Origin: Kingdonia uniflora
Lineage: Eukaryota; Streptophyta; Magnoliopsida; Ranunculales; Circaeasteraceae
DNA length: 64,000 nt
Assembly (NCBI GenBank): GCA_014058105.1
Contig: JACGCM010000146.1
Location: forward strand, 868,001-932,000
Direction of reading: 5' to 3'
This document shows positions 32,669-45,173 of this stretch, in pieces. Under the pieces are notes generated by a model, which was not told the origin of the DNA, did not search any database, and worked only from the letters and a program-made list of their open reading frames with translations. Within the stretch, counting starts at the first letter, position 1, and every line of letters begins with the position of its first letter. The translations under genes were made by a program, and so were the position numbers.

Positions 32669-33950
32669 GACTTTGACTGAATGATCTGGAAGTAATGCTT
32701 GAGTTTCTGTAAAGTATAAACTTGAGTAAGAAGTTGTTTCTCGATTTTAGAGTACCGCATTTCTACTAGAGTGAGGGACTTGCTAATGAAGTAGACTGGA
32801 TTCTCGATTTTCCCTTCAAGTCGAATGAGAACCGAGCGGAGTGAAGTATCAGTAACTGCTAGGTAGATAATCAGTTCCTCATTATCTTTTGAGGTGCTCA
32901 TGATAGGAGACTTCCCCAAGTAGGTTTTGAGGTCCTTAAAAGCTTCTTCGCATTCTGATGTCCATTGAACCTCTGGATTTGGCTAAGCTTTTTCCAATTT
33001 ATTTCAACCGCGGAGTAATAGGAACAGTAGACGATAGCGGTCTGAAGATTTTTAAATGAAACGGTTGATAGCGGCAATTTTGCCAACAAGTTTCTAAATG
33101 TCTTTCATCGTTCGTGGAGATGGCATGTCGAGGTGAGCCCAAATCTGATCTAGATTGGCCTCAATCCCCTTCTTGATGATGAGGTGGCCTAGAAATCGAC
33201 ATGAATGTACTCCAAATTAATACTTATCAAGATTGAGATGCATCCTATAAGATCGAAGAATATTGAATATTGTGTTGAGATCTGAAATGTGCTTGATCGA
33301 CTGTATGTTCTTGCACAAGAGATCGTCAATGTAGACTTTCACGACTTTTTCGAGGTGTGCTTTGAACATAGTAGTCATTAAGCGTTGATAAGTTGTACCT
33401 TCATTCTTGAGTTCGAAGGGCATGAATTTATAACAGTAAAGTCCTCTTTAAGTGATGAAAACGGTCTTTTCTTTATCTTCATCCAAGAGTGGAATCTGAT
33501 TGTATCCCGAAGCATCATCCATCCTAGATAGGAGTTGATGACCTACTATGGAATCGAGGATCTGATGAATGTTAGGAAGAGGGAAACTATCCTTTGGAGT
33601 ATGCTTGTTGAGATCGGTAAAATCCATACAAGTTCAGACTTTCCTATTTTTCTTTGGGACAGGGACGATATTGGATTTTCAATCTGGATACTTGGCTTTT
33701 CGAATGAATCCTACTTTGATCAATTTCTCGATCTCCATGTTAGCTTCTTCTCGAAGTTGCGGTAATAGGCGTCGCTATTTCTGTTTGACTGTCGTGACAT
33801 TGATGCTGATGGCCAATTTGTGACATGCCCTGGTCGGATCGACCCCAGGCATCTCTTCGAAAGACCACGCACAAATGTCTCGATTTAGTTGTAAGAACTG
33901 AATGAGAACATATTTTTTATGTTGAACCAGCTTAGTACCGATAAAAGTAC
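32665..33950 (-). pseudogene. Reverse transcriptase and first RNase H of Tat element A
   Basis: Minus-strand motifs in order: CAWSFEEMPGVDPTRACH, VPVPKKNRKV, CMDFTDLNKHTPKDSFPLP, RGLYCYKFMPFELKN, VVKVYIDDLLCKN (YxDD at about 33321-33333), CRFLGHLIIKKGIEAN, then EEAFKDLKTYLGKSP and the RNase H-like YLAVTDTSLRSVLIRLEG with PVYFISKSLT. About eight stops. The RNase H part aligns well with 35456-35750 of element C. Confidence 0.88.
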
Positions 33951-34035
33951 CTCAGCTAGGCATATCAAAGTTGATGTATTCGGTGGGCTCTTCCATGGAA
34001 GGTTGATCATCGGGTTGGTCAACTTTCTGTAATTG

Positions 34036-34470
34036 TTATGCTGCATATCTGTCTGAGGTATCTAGAATAATAGATACGGTATTTTTGCAAGCTCGAGAAA
34101 GCTTTTGACTACCCCTAATCTCGTAGATACCATCGCTGTGTTTGAAGCGGAATGCTTGATGATAGGTGGAAGCGATCGCTTCCATGTTATGAATCCAGCA
34201 ACGGCCCATAATCCTGAGATAACGAGATTCGGCATTGATTACATAAAAGATGACGTCAATTGTGGCTGGTCCTGTAGTAATAGGCAAGATGATCTTCCCT
34301 GCTCGCTCTTCCTTATATCCATTGAATCTTCTGATATTGGTGTCGCTTTGAATGACCTGGTCAGCCAATCCTATTTCATCGATAGTGCTCTAAAAGATTA
34401 TTTTAATACTACTGCCAGTATCGATCATCATTGTGTGCATGACAAACTTCTTAATCTTGAGCATTATGAC
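34036..34470 (-). pseudogene. Aspartic protease region of Tat element A
   Basis: The active site reads MMIDTGSS (DTGS codons at 34411-34422) and lies just ahead of a 110-residue open frame with ADQVIQSDTNIRRFNGY and GRCWIHNMEAIASTYHQ, the flap and C-terminal parts typical of gypsy proteases. It would cut the Gag-Pol polyprotein. One stop separates the active site from the open frame. Confidence 0.75.
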
Positions 34471-34489
34471 TAGTTTATGAAGATGTAGA

Positions 34490-35458
34490 AATTTGACATA
34501 GCTAGTATCGTAATCTTCGAATGATATCCTGAGCTAGTAATTGCTTGACTCAGGCAGAAATTTGGTTTCTTTGTCTTGAGGTGTAAGATTACAGTATTCT
34601 GACAGTTTCTTGTGCTTGAATCTATTAGGGTTGGTGATCTGATTGAGCTCGATTATTTTCCTGTGGTGCATATGGTAGTGATACTTCTCTTCAGCTTGAT
34701 TTTCAAACTGGACAACTTCAAGCTACTTTTTATAGAGTCCATCCTTGTATGATTCCAAGTCCGCAATATATTCCAACATCCGTCCCTCCTTGAAAATGTA
34801 TTCGAGCAACCTCTGTAAAGCATAGAAATTATCAATTGAATGATGATTTATCTTATGATACATGCAGTACGGTCGGCTCTTGATTGGTTTCAATGGTTGG
34901 GAGAGACGGTAGAGCTTATCCTTTGTGAGGATCGGAAAAATTGTGGAGATTTGAACATTCATCTTTGGGAAGACCGGTTTGAGTTGTGATCTGCCTCGAC
35001 TTGGGTTGCCAGTATTTCCCTTGGTGCACTTTTGGTTAGCCTGGTCCTCCTTTGGTGCAGTGTTTTGATTTATAGATGAACATTTTCGTGGAAAGGACAG
35101 ATTTAATAGATTTATACATTTCGGACATCATCCTTTCCAGTCAATGTAACTATTGACCTTGGTGATTATATCCTCCAAAGTCGTAGGTTTGTTGAGGAAG
35201 AGGTGGTCCTTGGCTTTCTAGTCGAGCTGGAGCGCATTGGTGAAAGTAGTAACAGCGGTCTTCTGAACGAGATTGTCTACTTTACGCGTGAGCTCCAAGA
35301 ACTTCATTGCAAACGCCTCGAGCTTCTCTCTGTTAGACTGTCTGAGATTGATTAGAGAATATAAGTTTTCTTCTTTGTCTCTGTTGTGAGTATATGTCTT
35401 GATGAATTGTTCAGCCCATCGAAGAGATCCAATGACATCAAAATATGAGGTAGCCTTT
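34490..35458 (-). pseudogene. Gag (capsid part) of Tat element A, cut at its N-terminal side
   Basis: From the right the frame reads KATSYFDVIGSLRWAEQFI, SLINLRQSNREKLEAFAMKF and VQKTAVTTFTNALQ, the usual retrotransposon gag (PF03732) pattern. A Lys- and Pro-rich linker and a region with SRPYCMYHKINHHSIDNFYAL follow, which is the C-terminal knuckle-like segment of Tat gag. It starts abruptly at the junction with element C near 35455, so the N-terminal part is missing. Several stops. Confidence 0.75.
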
Positions 35459-35465
35459 TAGGAAC
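35445..35465. other. Head-to-head junction between Tat elements A and C
   Basis: Left of it the minus strand encodes gag of A. Right of it the plus strand encodes the RT/RNase H border of C. The shared word gccttttaggaactc fits either side within a few bases, so the joint may rest on microhomology. Confidence 0.7.
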
Positions 35466-35958
35466 TCAAAACCTATCTGGGGAAGTCTCCCATCATGAAC
35501 ACCCTAGTAGATAATGAGGAAGTGATCATTTACCTGGCAGTTATAGATACTTCTATCATCTCGGTTCTCATCGACTTGTGGGGAAAATAAAAATGCCAGT
35601 CTATTTCATCAGCAAAACCCTCACTCTAATGGAAACGAGGAATTTTAAAATTGAGAGACTCCTTCTAACTCTTGTTTACACTTTACAATTAAACACTACT
35701 TTCAAGCACTTTAAGTCAAAGTTATGACAATCTACATACTTCAGGAAGTTTTGTCCAAAAAAGAAAAATCACGAAGAGTACAGCAATGGTCAGTCAGTTT
35801 GGGAGAACATGATATCAAGTTCAAACAATGACATTCAGAAAAAGGTTAGGCTGCTGCCGATTTTCTCATAAATTTTCTAGTGGAGGATCCCAATTTGGAA
35901 GAGCACGATCCTGACCTTATAGAAGCAATTAATGAAGCTTCACCAACCAAAACATTTG
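35456..35958 (+). pseudogene. First RNase H region of Tat element C, interrupted by element D
   Basis: Motifs are NLSGEVSHH-type shifted sequence at the start, then in the better frame KMPVYFISKTLTLMETRN and, further on, EVLSKKEKSRRVQQWSVSLG, EHDIKFKQ, LVEDPNLEEHDPDL. The last codons before the insertion (PTKTF) continue after element D as DERVQWITMKG. Element A has HKVLDELAEWITRKG there. Stops and frameshifts present. Confidence 0.8.
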
Positions 35959-37090
35959 TGATGGACACATAAAATGACCACTATTCCCCAATGACTTAAT
36001 GTTTATTATTCTTAATTTTATTATTGAACATGACTTATAAAACCAATTTTTATATTTCAGGTCACATGGAGCTCATTTACCAAATATATGCAAATACCGG
36101 GATGTATAACTCAAAGGATAAACTATTGGAGAAAGATGTAGAGTTGTCAAACACAAGGGTCCCACATGGGGAAATTATAATTTTGGACGATAACTCTTGG
36201 AGGTTACAAATTTATGTACATTAATGGCATAGGTAATAAATCTAATATTAAATGTAAGAACCCTATTCTTCATCTATAAAAGGAGAGGTGGTGAGCTCAT
36301 AAGATCATCCAAGTTGGAGAAAATCATTCTTGTAGAGTGCAAGAGAGCATTATTGGAGTAAATTGGTGCAAGTCTTGTAAGCATTTGGAGCATTGCATTT
36401 TGTAATTCAATAAAATTCCTCTTTTTGTTGTTAGTTTATGTTCATTTCATTTTTATATCATTTAGGTTTTCTAGTTGTTATAATGGCCGGCTAAGTCCTC
36501 ACTAGGAGTGAGGATGGATCCGCCATAAGCGTATGATATCATGTAGTAGAATGTATTATTCTCCAACACAATATGAACATATTATCACAAATTCTAAAAC
36601 TATATTGTTGGAGACATCCATTATCATCCTATGATTTCTTAAAGTAGAGATATAGGAAGAGTTTTGTGATTCTCAAATGATATAGTAAAATTGTATTAAT
36701 ATTGTATTTTTCTAAGATATGATCCTAATTAACATTTCATAGTTAGCATAGCTTTCATGGAATGTGATTTTAGTACATACTTAGTTCATACAATATATTC
36801 TACTTGAGTTATAATTAATCATGGGATTACATCGGCAAAAGGTCGAAGTTTGTTATTCTAATTAAGTGGAGAATTTAATATACGATACTATGCTGATATT
36901 GTATGTAAATGGTGGTGAAATCCGAATCCCCTAGACCTTTATTCTTGATTAAAACCATATCATTGATTTTTTTGGTTTTACAACCTTAGATTACTAAAAC
37001 ACAAGACCAAAACTAATTTCTAGTTCCGTTTGAATGTGAACGACACTCTAATTTTTACCCATACTAAACACCGGATTTTGACCGTTATCA
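35959..37090 (+). repeat. 5' LTR of Athila-type element D
   Basis: 1132 bp with TATA at 36274 (CTATAAAAGG) and an AATAAAA signal near 36409. The region 36480-36560 (ggccggctaagtcctc) is strongly conserved with the 3' copy. Confidence 0.93.
36274..36283 (+). promoter_or_regulatory. TATA box in the 5' LTR of element D
   Basis: CTATAAAAGG, identical in the 3' LTR at 45489-45498. Transcription would start about 30 bases downstream. Confidence 0.6.
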
Positions 37091-37093
37091 AAA

Positions 37094-37108
37094 TGGCGCC
37101 GTTGCCGG
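37094..37108 (+). other. Primer-binding site of element D (tRNA-Asp type)
   Basis: TGGCGCCGTTGCCGG starts three bases after the LTR end. It fits the 3' end of plant tRNA-Asp, the usual primer of Athila elements, over 15 bases, then diverges. Confidence 0.8.
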
Positions 37109-38159
37109 TTTCGAGCGGTAATTAGAAAAGGTTTTTATTGTGTTTAATTTTATTTACGGTTTCACTTTTTAGAAGAACATAAATTTCGTTTATTACATTT
37201 TTATTTTACTTTTGCACTTTGAGGAATTTTTCTTTGTTTAACGGTGACTACTTTCATTGTTTTACAGTGACTACCAAAGGAAGCTAAGGACTGACCAAAA
37301 ACTAGATAGGGTTATCTTTTCTTCCTCTCTTTGAGTGACTTGTAGTGAGGCAAAATATTGTACTCTTGAGCAAAAAGTGTGTAATTAAAGCGAGGATAAA
37401 ATTATACTTTTTTTTCTTCTGCAGGGGCAATATTGGAACCCACATTCGGGGAGGACCTCTCTACAATGCCTACTTGAGCCAGAGAGCCCGCATGTACTTT
37501 CTTCCACCGTACCCTCCTGCGATGCGGTCAATTTTTGTTCATGTGTCTGATGTTTGCACACTTTTAAATTCTAAACTTTAGATAAAGGACAAACAAAAAG
37601 TGGGATTTCATCACCCGTGTGTGGCACCGCATACCAGGACCCCGGGAGGTCACGACCCAGTTTAACATTTTACGGAATAGGATATTGACTTTAAAAGAAA
37701 CCAAGATTAAGCCATAAAATACATAGATTGACAAAAAGGCTTATAGAGCTCGGACCGGGAGCATTAGGAACGCGCTCATTAAGACCCCTGATAGTGGCTA
37801 CGTTTGTCTAGAGGAAGTGCGTTCCCTGACATAACAAGTGTGGAAAGGTGATTCTAAACGGTTTGCCCCACCTTCCAGCACAGGTGCTTCTAGGTGACTT
37901 GAACTGCATGCGAGTTATTGCTAAAGCGAGTATACACAACTCAACGTGCGAACCGATCCATTGTCAGGAATAGGAGCAACCGAATCTTGAGACCGGGTTC
38001 ACAACTTGACCTTAATTAAGTACCATCTGAAAAGGTTGTTGTGTTTATTTTTTGTGCACCTCATTGTTGTATGATCATCATAGTGCGCACATCTTTTAGT
38101 GTATGAAAGAATGGTTTTGAGGGCCTAAAAGTTGTTTTTAGAGGCTTAGAGAATCTGAT
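37109..38159 (+). other. Leader of element D
   Basis: No gene supported. A small open frame (37345-37581) has no gag-like motif. The leader holds a few GC-richer blocks (37440-37520, 37620-37660). Confidence 0.5.
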
Positions 38160-39285
38160 TTGATAGATATTCTGATCCACTTTGAGGTAGGTGAGTCAAC
38201 CCAACTGGAGATTCTAATCTCTATTGATACGAGAGACCGTACAATCCCTAGTCATAGGGAACTCTTCCCTGTTGAGGGTGTGTTAGAAACTTTTGATTTC
38301 CCTGTCTCTCCATTGAGACTTAATACGAGTCCAATTTCCTCATTCACTCTATTTAGTATTCCACCCCAATTACTTGAGATGGGAGATACCAATGATAATG
38401 AGAATGGTCAGGGACCTATGCGAATTCCTCTTAAGGATCACATGTTCCCAAAAATGGCAAATCGTGCCTCGTGCATTATTTTACCTCCTACAACTGGGCA
38501 ATTTGAACTTAGAAATGCGCTCATCAATTCATTGCCAAAATTCTCTAGAGGAGAAGATGAGAACCCATACGCTCATGTTAGGGATTTTGATGACTTAATG
38601 TTCCTCCAAAAATATAGGAATGAGAACGAAATGGAGGCCATGAAACTCGTGTTGTTTCCCTTTTCTTTACTAGGGCAAGCTAAGAGCTAGCTTCAAGCTC
38701 TACGGCCAAAATCAATCACGAGTTTTGAGATGCTTACTGACGCCTTTTACAAGAAGTTTTTCTCTCTTGAGAAAACTGAGACCCTTCGTTGGGCCATTCT
38801 TAGGATTACCCAACTTCAAGGAGAAAGCTTAAAAGATGATCTTGAGAGATATAAGGGACTGATCCTACAGTGCCCTCATCACGGTATCGACTCCTGGGTC
38901 CTAACTATAAATCTTTATGATGGATTTGATGCTAAAATAAAGAGAACTGTAAAATCCTTTTGTTTAGGGAAATTTACTGATAAGGATGATGTAGAGGGTT
39001 TGGACTTCTTAGAGGAGATGGCTGAAAAATTGCAAACCTGGCACCATGAGAGAAACTGATATTCAAGAATATGGGGGTAATGCCTTTGGAGTTGGATCTA
39101 ACTCCAATTTGGAAGCTATGCAGACGACCATCCTGCGTAAGATGGAGTCCTTAGAAATAGAGAAAAACAAAATGTCCGTTAAAGCACCAGTTTTTCATGC
39201 TGAGATGCAAGCTTGTGCTGCGTGTGACGATGTTAGACATTATACTCAGGATTGCCCTTTGATTCATGAAATTAGGGAAACCTGA
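38160..39285 (+). pseudogene. Gag of Athila-type element D
   Basis: The first frame (38160-38690) carries GPMRIPLKDHMFPKMANRAS, FELRNALINSLPKFSRGED and ENPYAHVRDFDD, typical Athila capsid sequence. After TAG at 38688 it continues in frame at 38730 with FYKKFFSLEKTETLR and LKDDLERYKGLILQCPHH. A frameshift near 39050 leads to a last part with a CCHC knuckle at 39214-39255 (C-x2-C-x4-H-x4-C, with Arg in place of the usual Gly before His). The protein would package element RNA. Broken by one stop and one shift. Confidence 0.85.
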
Positions 39286-39300
39286 AAGGATCAAGTAAAT

Positions 39301-40776
39301 ATGTTTCATCAAAAACCTACCTCTTTTCCTTATAACCAGTCACATCATCAAGGGAATTCTTCAGGGAGGAATAATTCGTATAACTATTCTGGCAGACCGT
39401 ATTACCAAGGGAGTAATTTAAATCAAAATCAAGGTGGTGTATCCTTTACTCCCAATCACCAACCATTTCAGCAAAATACTCCTTACGTTCCTCCTCAGAA
39501 TAAGAAACCATCTTCAGATGATGGCATCCAGGCCCTATTGGAATCTAATAACCAGTTGATGCAACAATTCATGGAAATGAATCAACAATCCATTAGTCGA
39601 ATAGAAACATCAATTGCTCAATTGGCATCTGGGTTAAGTACTAGAGGCAAAGGTACGTTTCCATGTCAAACCCAACCCATTCCGAATGATCAAACCAAGA
39701 GTTTACACCGCGATGAGGCGAATGTGGTGATTACACTTAGAAGTGGAAAGACTGTTGACAACAAAGTTAGGATGCCTAAGGAAAAACTACGTGAATGTCC
39801 TAATCCTAGTGCTGAGAAATTTGTAGAAGGAGGCAAACCTATATGTGAAGAAACTCATTTTGTTGAGGAAGAGACTGGGCAGGTTTCGCTAAGTGAGAAG
39901 ATTAACCAAAATGATCCGCCTAGAATTCCTAGAGCACCTTTTCCCCAACGGTTTTTAGTCAATAGGAATAACATTCCAGATGAAGAGGTTAAGGAGATGT
40001 TCAAGAATCTTAAGATCACTATTCCTTTCCTCAATGCGTTACGACAGATTCCTTCCTATGCAAAATATCTCAAGGACCTCTGCACGTTCAAGAAACGTAT
40101 GAATATTTCCAAGAAAGCTTTCAATGACCATGACAGTGAAAATGTTATTCAATTGGATGTTCAGGTTAGCTCTATAATCTGGAACAAAGCACCCATGAAA
40201 TACAATGATCCAGGAATGCTGACAATTTCTTGTCACATAGGGACAAATCGCATCGGAAAAGCCTTACTTGATTTAGGTGCTAGTGTCAACTTGATCCCTT
40301 ATTCGGTATATTAGCAGCTTGGTCTAGAAGGACTAAAACCGACAAATAGAACCTTGCAACTAGCTGATCGATCCATTAGAATTCCTAGGGGAGTTGTGAT
40401 GGATGTACTTGTCCAGGTTGACGATTTTTTCTATCCTGTTGACTTTGTGGTCCTTGACACAAACCCGGTAGAAGACCCAAATAGTGAGATACCTGTGATC
40501 CTTGGCCGACCTTTCTTGGCCACTGCTAATGCATTGATCAATTTCCGTAGCAGAGCTATAAAGTTGACTTATGGGAATAAGACCATCGATATTAATATCT
40601 ATAATGCAACTCATACTCCATTTGAAAATAAACCCGATGAGTGTAACATGCTTGGTACTATTGTAAACAGTATATTTCATAGTTCCAATCCTAGGGACCC
40701 GTTAAAAGCTTGTGTTGCACATTTTGGAGATAATTTAGATGTTGATGACCTTATCAATGAGGTCAATGCCTTGTAG
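39301..40776 (+). pseudogene. Gag linker and aspartic protease of element D
   Basis: A 337-residue frame (39301-40314) follows the gag stop. It starts with a Gln/Asn/Tyr/Pro-rich linker (residues 1-80), then ETSIAQLASGL, VITLRSGK and FLNALRQIPSYAKYLKDL, all typical of Athila. It ends with the protease site ALLDLGASVNLIP (D-L-G-A, codons about 40270-40284) and TAG at 40312. The protease continues at 40354-40776 with VQVDDFFYPVDFVVLD and PVILGRPFLATANALI. Cuts the polyprotein. Stopped once in the protease. Confidence 0.85.
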
Positions 40777-40791
40777 GATTATGTTCTTATT

Positions 40792-42430
40792 ATGGATAAC
40801 AATGATAATGTTAAAATACTGAAAGCCAAGGATCCTGTTCCAGAAGCGGAAGAAGTGCCCCTTAGGTTCGAACATAAACCTCTCCCTGAAAGTCTCAAAT
40901 ATGTCTTCCTAGGTCCTAATGAGACTCTTCCTGCTATCATAGCATCTGACCTTAAACCTGAGAATGAAGAGAAATTAATGCGTGTATTAAAGAGAAACAC
41001 AAAAGCTCTTGGATGGAACATTTCAGATATTAAGGGAATTAGTCCTTCTGTATGCATGCACAAGATAAAACTCGAGGATAATACCAAGAAGTCTAGAGAA
41101 GGACAGCGAAGGCTTAACCCGACTATGGCTAAGGTTGTGAGAAAAGAAATTTTGAAACTGTTTGACGCTGGGATCATTTATCCTATTTTTGACAGCCCCT
41201 GGGTAAGCCCAATTCATGTTGTTCCTAAAAAGTCTGGATTCACTATTGTGAAGAATGATCACAATGATCTTGTCCCCACTCGCATGACCACAGGGTGGCA
41301 AGTGTGTATAGATTCTAGAAAACTCAATTCGATCACTCGAAAATATCATTTTCCATTACAATTCATGGATTAAATGCTTGAACGTCTCGCCGGTCATGAA
41401 TACTATTGTTTTCTTGATAGGTATTCTGGGTACAATCAAATACCCATCGCTCTAGAGGACCAAGAGAAGACCACATTTACTTGTCCTTTTGGAACCTTTG
41501 CCTATCGCCGCATGCCATTTGGGTTATGCAATGCACCAGCAATATTTTAGCGATGTATGTTGAGCATTTTCTCTTACATGGCTGAGCGTTTCCTTGAGGT
41601 TTTCATGGATGACTTCTCCCTCTTCAGAGATTTGTTTGACCAATGTCTCCACCACTTATCTATTGTTCTTGCTAGGTGTTAACAAAATGATCTTGTTCTA
41701 AATTGGGAAAAATGTCACTTCATGGTGAAAAAAGGCATAGTATTAGGACATGTCATATCAACAAATGGTATTGAAGTAGATAAGGCCAAGATCGATGTCA
41801 TATCTAGTCTCCCAACCCCACGAACAGTCAAGGATGTTCGTTCATTCTTGGGGCATGCAGGAGTTTATCGACGTTTTGTTCCTGAGTTTAGAAAAATTAC
41901 TCAACCCCTCAGCAATCTCCACGCAAAGGACACCACCTTTTTACTCGATGATTCGTGTCTTAAAGCTTTTGAGAATCTCCGAACACGTCTAACATCATCA
42001 CCCATCATCCAACCTCCAAATTGGAACGAACCATTCGAGTTGATGCATGATGCATCTGACTATGCCAATGGTGCAGTTTTGGCACAACACATTGATAACC
42101 TTCCGCGTGCCATCTATTATGCCAGTAAAACTCTTAATGATGCGCAACTCAATTACACAACAACAGAGAAAAAACTTCTAGCGATAGTCTTTGCTCTAGA
42201 AAAATTCCGTTCTTATCTCATAGGTTCTAAAGTAATAGTCTATACGGATCATGCTGCTATCAAATACCTTCTTACCAAGAAGGACACCAAACAACGCTTA
42301 ATCTGATGGATATTATTACTTCAGGAGTTTGATATTAAGATTCGGGATAAAAAAGGTACCGAGAGTGTGGCAGCTGACCACTTTTCTCGAATAGACAATG
42401 ATTCTTTAGATAGGTCGTTACCTATTCGTA
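40792..42430 (+). pseudogene. Reverse transcriptase and RNase H of element D
   Basis: Motifs: FDAGIIYPIFDSPWVSPIH, VVPKKSG, WQVCIDSRKLN, then after TAA near 41373 MLERLAGHEYYCFLDRYSGY, FGTFAYRRMPFGLCNAPA, FLEVFMDDFSLF (active-site FMDD at 41602-41613) and [14 protein letters not shown]. RNase H reads [30 protein letters not shown] and [11 protein letters not shown]. Four internal stops, including a stop at the end of motif B. One catalytic-site neighbour is changed (FLDG to FLDR). Confidence 0.9.
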
Positions 42431-43775
42431 AGTCTTTTCTTGACGAGCAACTCATGTCCATTCGCTCTATGTCTTCTGTACCATGGTTTGCAGACATAGC
42501 AAATTATCCTGGCACAGGGCACCTTCTTAGTTTTTGGACCAAGCCAGATAAGAATAAATTTCTTAGTGAGGCACGACACTTCTTCTGGGATGACCCGTAC
42601 CTGTTCAAATATTATTCTGATCAAATCATTAGGATATGTGTCCCAGATTCTGAGCATACAAAAGTCATAGAATTTTGTCACTCCCAAGCTTGTAGTGTCA
42701 CTTCAGCTCCAAAAAGACCTTTGCAAAAATTTTACAGTATGAATTTTATTGGCCTACCTTCTTTCGTGATGCTCACGAATTTTGTAAGGCTTGTGATAGA
42801 TGTCAGAGAATGGGAGCCTTCTCCCGTAGGAATATGATGCCACTAAACCCAATCTTGATCGTTGAACCATTTGATGTTTAGGGCATTGACTTTATGGGTA
42901 CCTTCACCCCATCTTTTGGGTTCATGAATATCCTTTTAGCCGTCGACTATGTGACTAAGTGGGTTGAAGCTATTCCTACCGGGACCAATGATAGTTTTGT
43001 TGTTATTGAATTTATTAAAGAGAATAATTTTTCACGTTTTGGTACGCCGAGGGAAAATATTAGTTATGGGGGGTCACATTTTAACAGTCGAATGTTTGTA
43101 AACTTAATGAAAAAATTTGGAGTAACACACAAGGATGCTACACCATACCATCCGCAGATTAGTGGGCAAGTGGAGGTTTCCAATCATGAAATCAAGAATA
43201 TTCTTCAAAAAATGATAAGCCCAAACTGTAAAGATTGGTCATCTCGACTAAACGATGGTCTTTGGGCTTATCGTACTACTTTTAAGGTACCTATTGGAAT
43301 GTCCCCTTACCGGCTAGTCTATGGAAAGGCTTGTCACCTTCTAGTTGAATTAGAACACTGAGCATATTGGGCAATAAAGGCCTTGAACTTTGACATTGGG
43401 AAGGCCGGTTTGCATTGCAAGCTTCAACTCAATGAGTTAGAAGAACTACGGAATGATGCATACCATTCAGCAAAGACTTACAAGGAGCGCATGCAAGCTT
43501 TTCACGACAAAAACATTTTGCGAAAATCATTTGAACCAAACCAAAAAGTCTTGCTGTACTCTTCTACGTTGTATTTATTTCCTGGCAAACTACGATCACG
43601 ATGGACCGGGCCTCTCATTGTTAAAACGGTATATCCACATGGGACGATTGAGGTTAAAGAACCGAGTACTGACAAAATACAAAAAGTGAACGGGCAAAGG
43701 CTTAAGCCTTATTATGAACATTTTAGCTTCACCGATAAAGACTTGAAGCTTCTGGACCCATTTTATGAGGAGTGA
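42431..43775 (+). pseudogene. Integrase of element D, catalytic Asp lost
   Basis: The N-terminal part (42431-42837) leads into a zinc-finger region that is frame-shifted. The core has FDV-stop-GIDFMG (first Asp at 42888-42890), [13 protein letters not shown], then ISYGGSHF, in which the second catalytic Asp is Tyr (43065-43067). [12 protein letters not shown] keeps the Glu (43173-43175). After TGA at 43359 the C-terminus (43383-43775) has [20 protein letters not shown] and a TGPLIV (GPY/F-type) motif. Cannot integrate. Confidence 0.9.
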
Positions 43776-45173
43776 CATTCATATCCTTTTCACCCAACTT
43801 TCACTGAGTTTGGGGGTTCCTCATTTTATCTGGCTGAAGACAATAAACTTAGCACTATCTGGGAGGCAACCCATGTTATATCAGGTACAATGATTTTTTT
43901 CCCTTCTTTTAAGGTATGTTTTCAAATATTGGGGACAATGCTTCTTTCTAGTTTGGGGGTGGGGAAAAATCGTTTACATTTTTTACATTTTTAGAGAAAA
44001 GATAGGTCATTATGGTAATTTATGAGACTATTTAGTAAGTTTCTGCAAGCTTATAAGTATTTGATATGGTATAAATATTTTGGTCGTAAAAACTGTGAAG
44101 TTAAAATTTTCATCAAATACATGCTTAGAAAATTTTGGAACATTATCTTAAGCTCGATGTACTACCCTTTAATTAGAGAAAATTTCATGTTGACTGATAT
44201 TTCTCAAAACAAATGCACTTCACGATAGTATTGCATTTATTACTTTTGCTAGAATTTTTAGCAATCAAAGGGAATCTAGTATTTGAGGTAGGAATGATCC
44301 ACTACAAGGGAAATAACTGCCTAAAGAATAAGTTCGATCCTGAAGTAATAGAATAAGGATTTTTATAAGCCAAAATAGCTCTAAAAACTTTCACGATGCA
44401 AGGCATACTCGCATGATTAGAACTAAAAGAGGAAGAATTATCACCAATCTCGAGTATAGTCATGAACTATGTAAAAGGAGCAAGGAATAAAGTTTACTTG
44501 TGAGAATCCAGAGCCTAGGTCACGAAGGGGCACCAAACCTTGATAACCTAAGCCAACTGGCTGGGATTATCGACCAACGACTCATATTATGGAGGCTTCA
44601 CTAAGGAAACAAGTACCAAAATAAAAAGCTTATAGTTATTCCCCAAAAATCAATAACAGGATTTGAATTGACTATGACACTTGTCAAACTGATCGTTGGA
44701 TTTGTTTCACGAAATACGAAATGACTGGATATTGACTCAAGAGCCTCTAAATAAAGTTGTACGTGCAGTGACTATTTTCACAACAGTTGAGGATATTAGA
44801 AAAATATGTGAAATCTCATTTAAGTATTGGGTAGTATCTCTTGTTTTGGATAATTCTCCAAGTTCTCTGATTATATGTATGTGAAAAAATTAAATTTTAA
44901 GGGGTTTACCTTCTTAATTTTTGTACCATTATCAGATATCAATAAGTTAGTTGAAATGACCTAATGAGTATCTAAACTACTATAATACCCTTATTGACTT
45001 TTGTGGGTATAGTCACTGCAAACCCTCACAAGACAAAACTCGTTCTATATGGGTAACCTATAGGTTTAGCGGCTTGTTGCATACGCTAAATGCAATCGTC
45101 TTAACCATGAAAGATTTATCCTTTTATTATTTTCTTTGCTCGAGGACTAGCAAACTTTAAGTTTGGGGGTATT
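43776..45173 (+). other. 3' region of element D
   Basis: About 1.4 kb with no coding frame I can support. Athila elements often have an env-like ORF here, but I see no membrane-type protein. It contains purine-rich tagtttgggggtggggaa near 43950 and the true polypurine tract just before 45174. Confidence 0.6.

Larger units (their letters stand above)
22739..35455 (-). mobile_element. Tat-type Ty3/gypsy element 'A'
   Basis: This is the most complete Tat copy. On the minus strand it runs gag (35458-34490), protease (34470-34036), RT-RNase H (33950-32665), archaeal-type RNase H (32668-32051), integrase (31950-30740) and tandem array (30545-29575). The plus-strand antisense genes ORFa, ORFb, ORFc and a coiled-coil block fill 23068-29467. 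The 3' LTR is 21933-22738. The 5' LTR, PBS and N-terminal gag are missing because the element ends abruptly at about 35455 against oppositely oriented element C. Confidence 0.8.

Noticed and set aside
44022..44884. Two small open frames in the 3' part of element D as an env-like gene
   Set aside because: They are short, unrelated in frame, and show no signal peptide or membrane anchor pattern.
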